A stretch of DNA of 8,099 bases, from contig PLZL01000232.1 of the NCBI GenBank assembly GCA_003152145.1, positions 16,982 to 25,080 of the forward strand, read 5' to 3'. Within the stretch, counting starts at the first letter, position 1. The number at the start of each line of letters is the position of its first letter. Source of the stretch: Limisphaerales bacterium. Its GTDB lineage: Bacteria > Verrucomicrobiota > Verrucomicrobiae > Limisphaerales > UBA11358. Position numbers and translations under genes: made by a program. Positions 1 to 4,849 of the stretch are shown here, piece by piece. Below the pieces are notes generated by a model. The model made no database searches, had not been told where the DNA came from, and saw only the letters and a list, made by a program, of their open reading frames with translations.

Positions 1-777
1 ATTGGGGTGCTCGTGCTCGCCATTGGTGTCGGGAGCTGGCTCATCGTCCGCAGCCTGAACGCGGAATTGAAGCTCGCGCGGCAAAAAACGGATTTTGTCA
101 GCAACGTCTCGCACGAGTTGAAGACGCCACTCACCTCCATCCGCATGTTTTCCGAATTGCTCGCCGAAAACCGCGTCACTGACGCCGCCAAGCAGCGTTC
201 CTACCTGAACATCATCACCGCCGAGGCCGGACGGCTCACGCGTCTCATCAACAATGTCCTCGATTTCTCGCGCATGGAACGCGGCGAAAAGAAATACAAC
301 TTCCAGCTGTGCGATTTGGCTGCCGTCGTCCGCGGCATCGAACAGACCTTTCGTCCGCATCTCGAAGCCGGCGGATTCAAATTCATTTGCGAGCTGCCGG
401 ACGCGCCGGTTCCCGTCCGCGGCGATGCCGACGCGCTCTCTCAGGTCATCGTCAACCTGTTGTCGAATGCGGAAAAGTATTCCAACGGCGGCAAGGAAAT
501 CATGTTGCAGACAGGTCGGCGCGAATCTCCCCTGCCTTATGCGGAAATCAAGGTATTGGATCGCGGCATGGGAGTTCCGTACGGCAGCGAGGAAAAGATT
601 TTTGAGAAATTTTACCGCGCACATGACTCGTTGAGCAGCGGCGTTCAAGGTTCGGGACTAGGCCTGACGATTGCCCGGCAAATCGCCCGCGCGCATGGCG
701 GCGACGTCGTCTATGAACCGCGCGAAGGCGGCGGCAGTTGTTTCAGTTTGCGAATACCCTGTAGCGGCGCTCTGTGA
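1..777 (+). CDS. Sensor histidine kinase, C-terminal part (5' end outside window)
   Basis: This is the cytoplasmic kinase core of a membrane-bound two-component sensor; it autophosphorylates on histidine and passes the phosphate to the regulator encoded next. The frame is open from base 1, so the N-terminal sensor part lies upstream. Numbering from the first codon, residues 1-17 are a hydrophobic end of a membrane segment. The H-box SHELKTPLTSIR has its histidine near residue 38. The N-box (VIVNLLSNAEKYSNGG) is near 149-164, the G1 box DRGMG near 187, the F-box IFEKFYRA near 200 and the G2 box GSGLGLTIA near 217. All ATP-binding motifs are intact, so the kinase is probably active. No HAMP domain is visible between the membrane segment and the H-box. 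The last five codons (CSGAL) and the TGA stop lie inside a palindromic repeat, so the original C-terminus has been replaced. The signal sensed cannot be told from this part. Confidence 0.93.
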   Translation: MGVLVLAIGVGSWLIVRSLNAELKLARQKTDFVSNVSHELKTPLTSIRMFSELLAENRVTDAAKQRSYLNIITAEAGRLTRLINNVLDFSRMERGEKKYNFQLCDLAAVVRGIEQTFRPHLEAGGFKFICELPDAPVPVRGDADALSQVIVNLLSNAEKYSNGGKEIMLQTGRRESPLPYAEIKVLDRGMGVPYGSEEKIFEKFYRAHDSLSSGVQGSGLGLTIARQIARAHGGDVVYEPREGGGSCFSLRIPCSGAL

Positions 778-814
778 GCGCCGAACGATGCGACGGTCAT
801 GGACCGCCGCTACA
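760..814. repeat. Palindromic repeat A spanning the kinase stop codon
   Basis: The outer arms are a perfect 10-bp inverted repeat, TGTAGCGGCG (760-769) and CGCCGCTACA (805-814). Inside are two hairpins: CGGCGCT/AGCGCCG (765-771 with 777-783, 5-nt loop) and CGGTC/GACCG (794-798 with 802-806, 3-nt loop). The element fills the kinase-regulator junction and ends 4 nt before the regulator ATG. It resembles REP-like dispersed elements I associate with verrucomicrobial genomes; the copy number cannot be seen here. There is no T-run, so it is not an intrinsic terminator. Confidence 0.75.
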
Positions 815-818
815 AAAT

Positions 819-1511
819 ATGAAAACAAAAATTCTCATCGTCGAGGACGACCCGCACATTTTGCTGGGTCTGGAGGAGGTTTTGAAAAGCGAAGGCTATG
901 AAACCGCCTCCTGCAATCGCGGCGACGCCGCGCTCGAAGCGGTCGCCAAACGCCAGCCGTCGCTCATCGTCCTTGACGTGATGCTGCCCGGCTTAAGCGG
1001 CTACGACATCTGCAAACAACTCCGCGCCAAAAAAGTCGCCACACCCATCCTCATGCTCACCGCCAAGGGACAGGAGATTGACAAGGTCATCGGCCTGGAT
1101 CTCGGCGCGGACGATTACGTGACCAAGCCCTTCGGCGTGCGCGAACTGCTGGCGCGCATCCAGGCATTGCTCCGCCGGAGCGGAAGTTCCGCTTCCATTC
1201 AACCAGATGAAAAGCCGTTCAAAATCGGGGATGCGACGATTGACCCGAAAACCTTTCAGGTCAAACGCGGAGAGGCAACCGATGAACTCACGGCCAAGGA
1301 ATTGAAACTGTTGCAGGTCTTCCACGCGCACGCCGGCGAGGTGTTGTCGCGCGACAAATTGCTGAACGAAGTCTGGGGCTACAATTATTACGGCACCACC
1401 CGCACACTCGATCAGGTCATCGTGCAGCTCCGCAAAAAACTCGGCGACAACGGCAATGAACCCAAGCACCTGCTCACCATCCACGGCGTCGGCTACAAAC
1501 TCGCGGTGTAA
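819..1511 (+). CDS. OmpR/PhoB-family response regulator
   Basis: This is a DNA-binding transcription regulator of 230 residues and the partner of the preceding kinase. The receiver domain (about residues 3-118) has the acidic pair D10/D11, phosphoacceptor D53 in LIVLDVMLPG, switch T81 and K103 in VTKPF. The winged-helix domain (about 132-230) has the family pattern LTAKELKLLQVF, VLSRDKLLNEVWG, RTLDQVIVQLRKKLG and a final HGVGYKLAV. I chose the ATG at 819 because the receiver fold starts directly after it (MKTKILIVEDD). A longer reading from GTG 774 would add 15 residues encoded by the palindromic repeat. No clear Shine-Dalgarno site precedes the ATG, so translation may depend on coupling to the kinase gene across the 41-nt gap. 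Target genes are unknown; the adjacent peroxidase is convergent and not an obvious operon member. Confidence 0.95.
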   Translation: MKTKILIVEDDPHILLGLEEVLKSEGYETASCNRGDAALEAVAKRQPSLIVLDVMLPGLSGYDICKQLRAKKVATPILMLTAKGQEIDKVIGLDLGADDYVTKPFGVRELLARIQALLRRSGSSASIQPDEKPFKIGDATIDPKTFQVKRGEATDELTAKELKLLQVFHAHAGEVLSRDKLLNEVWGYNYYGTTRTLDQVIVQLRKKLGDNGNEPKHLLTIHGVGYKLAV

Positions 1512-1638
1512 AAGCCAGGCGTGTTCCAATCATCCTGGCAAAACCACCGCCTGGCCAGGCGTGATGTCACGGATGAGCGTCGTCTGCCGTCAGTGACGTT
1601 CCAGAGCAATGCATCTTCCCGCGGGACGAGCCAGGCTT
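1512..1638. other. Intergenic region between convergent genes, with a 14-bp palindrome
   Basis: This gap separates the convergent regulator and peroxidase genes. It holds a perfect palindrome CGCCTGGCCAGGCG (1548-1561) and a direct repeat of GCCAGGCGTG (1514-1523 and 1555-1564). No T-run follows either arm, so I do not call a terminator. Part of it resembles the 3' end of mnmA (separate entry). Confidence 0.5.
1530..1583 (-). pseudogene. Possible MnmA-like C-terminal fragment
   Basis: Read on the minus strand, about 17 codons end in TGA at 1530-1532 and give LIRDITPGQAVVLPG. MnmA in this window has QRAITPGQAAVFYQED near its C-terminus. At the DNA level, 24 of 28 bases match around CCGCCTGGCC.GGCGTGATG in the two places. 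This could be a relic of a duplicated mnmA 3' end. ITPGQA is a short motif and chance or another family cannot be excluded. Confidence 0.3.
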
Positions 1639-2187
1639 TCATTTCGCAGCCAATGCCACTTCGATGGCCCCTCTCACTTCCGGCGCATCGGGTTTCACCG
1701 GCGAACTGAAACGGTTCAGGATTTTGCCGTCGCGGCCAATCAGGAACTTGGTGAAGTTCCAGCCTATGTTTCCGGAGAACGGCGAATCCTTGCCCGCGAG
1801 CATCACGTAAAGTGGATGGCGGTGATCACCGTTGACTTCGATCTTGTCGAACATCGGAAAAGTCACGTCGTATTTGGTGGAGCAGAATTGTTTGATTTCC
1901 GCGTCCGTGCCGGGTTCCTGCCCGCCAAACTGGTTGCACGGAAAGCCAAGCACGACCACACCCTGGTCCTTGTATTTTTGGTAGAGCGCCTCCAGCGCGG
2001 TGTATTGTGGGGTAAACCCGCACTTCGACGCCACGTTGACGATGAGCAGGACCTTGCCCTGATACGGCTTGAGCGAAGTGTCCTTGCCGTCAATGTCCTT
2101 GAGCGGGATGTCGTAAATGGAATCCGCCGCGCTGGCGGAAATGACCTGAAAAATCAGGACCGCGACCAAAAGGATGAATATTTTCAT
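1639..2187 (-). CDS. Exported glutathione peroxidase (thioredoxin-dependent type)
   Basis: This enzyme reduces hydrogen peroxide or lipid peroxides and is probably periplasmic. The 182-residue protein starts with a Sec signal peptide (MKIFILLVAVLIFQVISASA, likely cleavage after ASA at about residue 20). The peroxidatic cysteine is C56 in NVASKCGFTPQY; it is encoded as Cys, not selenocysteine. The FPCNQFGGQEPG motif lies at 82-93 and WNFTKF at 143-148, completing the Cys/Gln/Trp/Asn set of the family. C102 in IKQFCSTKYDVTFPMF sits where 2-Cys glutathione peroxidases have the resolving cysteine, so thioredoxin or a thioredoxin-like protein is the likelier electron donor. I chose ATG 2187 because it begins the signal peptide; the frame stays open to a TTG at 2223, but the extra residues are polar and hide the signal. 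The gene stands alone, convergent with the regulator. Confidence 0.93.
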   Translation of the reverse strand: MKIFILLVAVLIFQVISASAADSIYDIPLKDIDGKDTSLKPYQGKVLLIVNVASKCGFTPQYTALEALYQKYKDQGVVVLGFPCNQFGGQEPGTDAEIKQFCSTKYDVTFPMFDKIEVNGDHRHPLYVMLAGKDSPFSGNIGWNFTKFLIGRDGKILNRFSSPVKPDAPEVRGAIEVALAAK

Positions 2188-2194
2188 GACGGAA

Positions 2195-2223
2195 ACAATG
2201 CACCGGCTGGTGCGGGTTGTCAA
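2195..2223 (-). promoter_or_regulatory. Possible promoter for the peroxidase gene
   Basis: On the minus strand a perfect TTGACA (2223-2218) is followed after 17 nt by CATTGT (2200-2195), which matches only 3 of 6 -10 positions. It lies just upstream of ATG 2187. The -35 hexamer is inside a hairpin, so its presence may be a by-product of the palindrome. Confidence 0.3.
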
Positions 2224-2227
2224 CCCG
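2200..2227. repeat. Two tandem hairpins upstream of the peroxidase gene
   Basis: GCACC-GGCT-GGTGC (2200-2213) is followed directly by CGGGTTG-T-CAACCCG (2213-2227), both perfect stems. There is no T-run on either strand. The pair may be part of a dispersed palindrome or a regulatory structure. Confidence 0.5.
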
Positions 2228-2262
2228 TCTTGTTCAGGTCATCACAAAATCTTCTCGGCGAT

Positions 2263-2325
2263 GTGGGACAGGCATCCTGCCTGTCTCTGACTTAAAAATG
2301 GAAGCGGGCTGGAAGCCTGTCCTAC
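2263..2325. repeat. Palindromic repeat B supplying the mnmA stop codon
   Basis: The outer arms GTGGGACAGGC (2263-2273) and GCCTGTCCTAC (2315-2325) pair at 10 of 11 positions plus one G-T. One inner hairpin is a perfect GACAGGCA-TCC-TGCCTGTC (2267-2285). The other is GCGGGCT-GGA-AGCCTGT... shifted (2304-2310 with 2314-2320), with two G-T pairs. The plan matches repeats A and C. The mnmA stop TAG (2324-2322) is part of the outer arm. Confidence 0.75.
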
Positions 2326-3452
2326 CTTGAAATCCACCCGCCACCGACTACCAAATCTTCCTGATAAAAAACCGCCGCCTGGCCGGGCGTGATGGCGCGT
2401 TGCGGCGTGTGCAATTTCACACGCACGGAATTGTTTTCCAGCGGCGTCACCGTCGCGGGCGTGCCGGGATGATTGTAACGGATTTTTGCCGTCACTTCAA
2501 TTGGCCCGGACAATTTGTCGAACGGATGCCAATTGCAGCGGTCGGCGATAAATTCATCGCGATCCAGCGCGGAGTCATCGCCGACGATGACACGATTATT
2601 TTCCACGTCCAGTTCGATGACGTAGACCGGCTTCGGCGTCGTGATGCCGAGACCTTTGCGCTGGCCGATGGTGTAAAATTCAATGCCGTCGTGATGGCCG
2701 AGGACGTGGCCGTGCAAGTCCACAATCTCGCCGCGATGCTTTTGCACAAGGTTCGCCGACTGGAGAAAACCGCCGTAATTGTTGTCCGGCACGAAACAGA
2801 TTTCCATGCTCTCCTCCTTGTCGGCGGTCTTGAGATTGCAGTGCCGCGCCACTTCACGCGTGTCGCTCTTGGTCTTTTCGCCGAGCGGAAAAATCGCGCG
2901 CGCAAGCTGATCCTGCCGCAGCGAGAATAGAAAATAACTTTGATCCTTCCGCGAATCGCGTCCGCGCTTGAGGAGATAGCGCCCCTCACCCGGCTTCGCC
3001 GCCCTCTCCCCATCGGATGGGGAGAGGGACGGGGTGAGGGGTCGTTCAATCCTCGCGAAATGTCCCGTCGCAATAAAATCCGCGCCAAGCTGGTCCGCGC
3101 GGTCAATGAGCCGTCCGAACTTCAGATTCTGGTTGCACATCACGCAGGGATTCGGCGTGCGGCCGGCCTTGTATTCATCGGCGAAGTATTGGATGACGTG
3201 CTTCTGGAATTCCGCCGCCTCGTCTATGAGATAGTAGGGGATGTCGAGCTTGTCGCAAACGGAGCGCGCGTCGGTGACGGCCTGCGGGCCGCAGCATTTG
3301 TCCTCGGCGCGGTTCACGCAATCCTGCGGCCAGAGCTTGAGCGTGATGCCGATGACATCAAAACCTTGCTCGATCAAAAGCGCCGCCGTCGCCGAGGAAT
3401 CAACTCCTCCGCTCATGCCGCAGACGACGCGCTGACGCTTTTGCGAATTCAC
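2322..3452 (-). CDS. mnmA: tRNA-specific 2-thiouridylase MnmA with an in-frame repeat insertion
   Basis: MnmA activates U34 of Lys, Glu and Gln tRNAs with ATP and inserts sulfur from a persulfide carrier to form 2-thiouridine, in the cytoplasm. The 376-residue protein has the PP-loop GMSGGVDSS (12-20), the catalytic CxxC site NPCVMCN (C103, C106), the tRNA-binding ATGHFARI segment (128-135), KDQSYFL (169-175), the second active cysteine C219 in MEICF, and the C-terminal barrel ending ITPGQAAVFY...VGGGWI. Residues 138-157 (PLTPSLSPSDGERAAKPGEG) have no counterpart in E. coli or B. subtilis MnmA as I recall them. They are encoded by a 60-bp palindromic element, which fits the protein being slightly longer than usual. 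The start is GTG 3452; the next in-frame ATG lies inside the PP-loop and would destroy it. A consensus promoter sits directly upstream. The stop codon comes from another palindromic repeat. All catalytic residues remain, so the enzyme is probably active. Confidence 0.96.
   Translation of the reverse strand: MNSQKRQRVVCGMSGGVDSSATAALLIEQGFDVIGITLKLWPQDCVNRAEDKCCGPQAVTDARSVCDKLDIPYYLIDEAAEFQKHVIQYFADEYKAGRTPNPCVMCNQNLKFGRLIDRADQLGADFIATGHFARIERPLTPSLSPSDGERAAKPGEGRYLLKRGRDSRKDQSYFLFSLRQDQLARAIFPLGEKTKSDTREVARHCNLKTADKEESMEICFVPDNNYGGFLQSANLVQKHRGEIVDLHGHVLGHHDGIEFYTIGQRKGLGITTPKPVYVIELDVENNRVIVGDDSALDRDEFIADRCNWHPFDKLSGPIEVTAKIRYNHPGTPATVTPLENNSVRVKLHTPQRAITPGQAAVFYQEDLVVGGGWISR
2982..3041. repeat. 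Palindromic repeat C inserted in frame inside mnmA
   Basis: The outer arms are a perfect 10-bp inverted repeat, CCCCTCACCC (2982-2991) and GGGTGAGGGG (3032-3041). The inner hairpins are CGGC-TTC-GCCG (2991-3001) and a perfect 13-bp stem CCCTCTCCCCATC/GATGGGGAGAGGG (3002-3014 with 3016-3028). The element is 60 bp, exactly 20 codons, starts on a codon boundary of mnmA (residue 138) and has no stop in that frame. The LTPSLSPS-type translation is familiar from dispersed repeats in many bacterial genomes. Confidence 0.85.
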
Positions 3453-3482
3453 AGACGGACATTATACAAGGCGCGGGCGGCG
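3418..3482. repeat. 65-bp direct repeat, copy A (functional mnmA start and -10 box)
   Basis: This segment covers the first 12 codons of mnmA, its GTG start and its TATAAT box. It matches 3982-4046 at 58 of 65 positions with no gaps; the repeat spacing is 564 bp. A short further match (GGTTTGCG) follows after a roughly 10-bp length difference. The two copies flank the HicB/HicA genes. Confidence 0.9.
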
Positions 3483-3488
3483 TGTAAA
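3461..3488 (-). promoter_or_regulatory. Sigma70-type promoter of mnmA
   Basis: On the minus strand TTTACA (3488-3483) and a perfect TATAAT (3466-3461) are 16 nt apart. Transcription would begin near 3454, almost at the GTG start codon (3452), so the message would be leaderless or nearly so. No Shine-Dalgarno site can fit. Confidence 0.65.
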
Positions 3489-3527
3489 ATGGTTTGCGCT
3501 CAATCCCGCAGGGGCTAATTTATTTCC

Positions 3528-3746
3528 ATGATTGTTCCGTTGTCGAAAATAAATCTCCGGCAAGATGAAGATAATGTATGGATTGCTAAGTCGCCATTGT
3601 TGCCGGGCTGTCACGCGCATGGGCGTGATCGGGGTGAAGCGACTCTACGTTTTCAACAAGCCGCGAAAGACCATCTCGAAGCGCTGCTCGAAACCGGACG
3701 CCCGATTCCCGAAGCTTTCCGTGATAAATTCGTTCTCGCCGCCTGA
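3528..3746 (+). CDS. hicB: HicB-family antitoxin
   Basis: This is the probable antitoxin of a type II HicAB module; it binds and blocks the HicA ribonuclease. The 72-residue protein shows the family core: a DEDN turn (14-17), WIAKSPLLPGCHAHG (18-32), then a helix RGEATLRFQQAAKDHLEALLETGRPIPEAF, matching the DEDG...PELPGC...EAL.N...AI..YLE.L.E.G..IP pattern. It ends soon after the IP motif, so no C-terminal DNA-binding domain is present. Autoregulation of the kind known for longer HicB proteins would need another protein or is absent. The start is ATG 3528; AGGGG lies about 12 nt upstream, rather far for a good ribosome site. The gene precedes the toxin gene by 2 nt, the reverse of the common hicA-hicB order. 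It is divergent from mnmA, with 75 bp between the two starts. Confidence 0.8.
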   Translation: MIVPLSKINLRQDEDNVWIAKSPLLPGCHAHGRDRGEATLRFQQAAKDHLEALLETGRPIPEAFRDKFVLAA

Positions 3747-3748
3747 CC

Positions 3749-3979
3749 GTGGGAAAATATCCGTCATGGAACTGCCGCCAGCTTGAACGCCGTCTGCGCG
3801 AAATTGGTTGCGAACTTCTCCGCACCGCCGGCAGTCATCGGCATTATTCAAATCCATTTCGTCCCGACCGGCTCATTACTTTTGCGTGGCATCCGGGCGA
3901 CGTGCCGCGCGGCATCATTGCTGACATTGTTGAAGACCTCGGCATCAGCCGCGACGAATTTTATTTCAAGAAATTTTGA
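3749..3979 (+). CDS. hicA: HicA-family mRNA interferase toxin
   Basis: This is a probable ribosome-independent mRNA-cleaving toxin with a double-stranded RNA-binding-like fold, kept in check by the preceding HicB. The 76-residue protein has the HicA plan: CRQLERRLREIGCELLRTAGSHRHYSNP, with the catalytic histidine expected in GSHRHY (about residues 28-33), then ITFAWHPGDVPRGIIADIVEDLGISRDEF, matching the family's HPG..LP.GTL..IL...GI ending. I use GTG 3749, two bases after the hicB stop, because no in-frame ATG precedes the motif; the nearby ATG 3766 is out of frame and stops after six codons. No Shine-Dalgarno site is visible, so translational coupling to hicB is likely. The stop codon lies 2 bp before direct-repeat copy B, so the cassette ends where the repeat begins. 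Confidence 0.82.
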   Translation: MGKYPSWNCRQLERRLREIGCELLRTAGSHRHYSNPFRPDRLITFAWHPGDVPRGIIADIVEDLGISRDEFYFKKF

Positions 3980-3981
3980 AA

Positions 3982-4046
3982 CCGCAGACGACGCGCTGAC
4001 GCTTCTGAAAATTCACAGTGGGACATTATACGATGCGCGGGCGGCG
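3982..4046. repeat. 65-bp direct repeat, copy B (dead copy of the mnmA start)
   Basis: This is the second copy of 3418-3482. On the minus strand it keeps TATAAT (4030-4025) and GTG (4016), then reads MNFQKRQRVVCG as mnmA does (MNSQKRQRVVCG). It runs out of homology into FKIS and a TGA at 3966-3968, so only a 16-residue relic could be made. The -35 region of copy A is not preserved. The seven differences fall at codon 2-4 and around the promoter. Confidence 0.88.
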
Positions 4047-4074
4047 GTTTGCGAGGATGTGAAATGAAAATGCC

Positions 4075-4152
4075 AATCCATTTTCGGAAAACCACCGGCA
4101 ACTCGACGAGTTCGCGGCTGGGCACAAGTTCCAGGCCGGGCAGCTGGTCCTC
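4075..4152 (-). pseudogene. Relic of a TIGR03435-domain C-terminus
   Basis: Read on the minus strand, EDQLPGLELVPSRELVELPVV resembles the last residues of the neighbouring sigma fusion protein (TDQLGLELVPGRESVEMLVV). The relic has one extra residue, no start, and runs past the point where the intact protein stops. It follows the pseudopilin-like stop codon by only about 8 bp. I read it as the 3' end of a second sigma/TIGR03435 gene lost by deletion. Confidence 0.7.
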
Positions 4153-4159
4153 GTGCCGG

Positions 4160-4831
4160 CTAGAAATCCCACACCACCTCCCCGAATATTTGATGCTGCA
4201 TTTGCTTGAAACTACGCCACTGCGCGTGTCCGTCCTCGAAGGCAATGTTGCCGCCTTCCGGCGTGCCGCCTCGGATGTGGCTGGTGCGATCCAGCCAGAG
4301 ACCCTGGATATGCCGGTAGTCGCCGTCTTGGCTGCCCACGGCATCGAGGACATATTCCGTGTCAACCGGCTTCCGGCTGCCGTCGCCAAGGATGTTCCGC
4401 CGCCACATCTCTTGCGGAACGTCGTCGCAGCCATTCAATAGGAACAGGTAGCCGAGAACGCGGATCGGATACGGGTAATAGGCGTAGAAGTTCCAATGTT
4501 TCTCGTCATTCATGATTGGGTTTGATGGGCAATAGAGCGTCTCATGCTTCGCGCCGCGGGCCTCCAATTCAGAGACCACGTTCGTGTTCAAGTCCCAGGG
4601 CCAGTGCGAACCGGCAAACCGCGGATAATTGGTGGTGCAATCGGGGAGCAAATCCCGGTTGTCCGAAGCGTAAAGGTGCATGGCATAACCGATCTGGCGC
4701 ATGTTGTTCAGGCATTGAATCCGACGTGCTCGCTCCTTGGCATAGCTCAACGCCGGCAGCAACAGCGCGGCGAGAATGGCGATGATGGCGATGACCACCA
4801 GCAGTTCGATGAGCGTGAATCCGCGTTTCAT
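4160..4831 (-). CDS. Pseudopilin-like protein with type II/IV prepilin leader
   Basis: The 223-residue protein begins [20 protein letters not shown], a class III prepilin leader. The prepilin peptidase would cut after G4 and methylate F5; E9 is the conserved +5 glutamate. The hydrophobic helix (5-27) is followed by an amphipathic helix with [35 protein letters not shown]. Near the C-terminus [14 protein letters not shown] matches the DGH motif found in the large planctomycete/verrucomicrobial family of such proteins. It should sit in the inner membrane or an envelope pseudopilus; the exact role is unknown, and these genomes carry many paralogues. GGAAG lies about 7 nt before ATG 4831. The start is 18 nt after the sigma-fusion stop codon, so the two genes are very likely co-transcribed. 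Confidence 0.88.
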   Translation of the reverse strand: MKRGFTLIELLVVIAIIAILAALLLPALSYAKERARRIQCLNNMRQIGYAMHLYASDNRDLLPDCTTNYPRFAGSHWPWDLNTNVVSELEARGAKHETLYCPSNPIMNDEKHWNFYAYYPYPIRVLGYLFLLNGCDDVPQEMWRRNILGDGSRKPVDTEYVLDAVGSQDGDYRHIQGLWLDRTSHIRGGTPEGGNIAFEDGHAQWRSFKQMQHQIFGEVVWDF

Positions 4832-4849
4832 ATTTTTCTTCCAGCGTTG

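Noticed and set aside
774..818. GTG 774 as the response regulator start
   Set aside because: The extra 15 residues are encoded by palindromic repeat A, and the receiver domain starts directly at ATG 819.
2018..2024. Selenocysteine at the peroxidase active site
   Set aside because: The active-site codon reads as Cys in SKCGFTP; there is no in-frame TGA.
1609..2295. A 228-codon open frame on the plus strand across the peroxidase gene
   Set aside because: It is the antisense of a clear glutathione peroxidase, and its translation shows no family motif.
3002..3028. The 13-bp stem in mnmA as a transcription terminator
   Set aside because: No T-run follows on either strand, and it is inside the coding sequence of an apparently intact gene.
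2400..3518. Two long open frames on the plus strand across mnmA
   Set aside because: They are antisense to mnmA, whose motifs are unmistakable, and the high GC content keeps opposite frames open.
3961..4434. A 157-codon minus-strand frame joining several pieces
   Set aside because: It overlaps the pseudopilin-like gene out of frame and then reads through the TIGR03435 relic and repeat copy B; it is a chance fusion of relics, not a gene.
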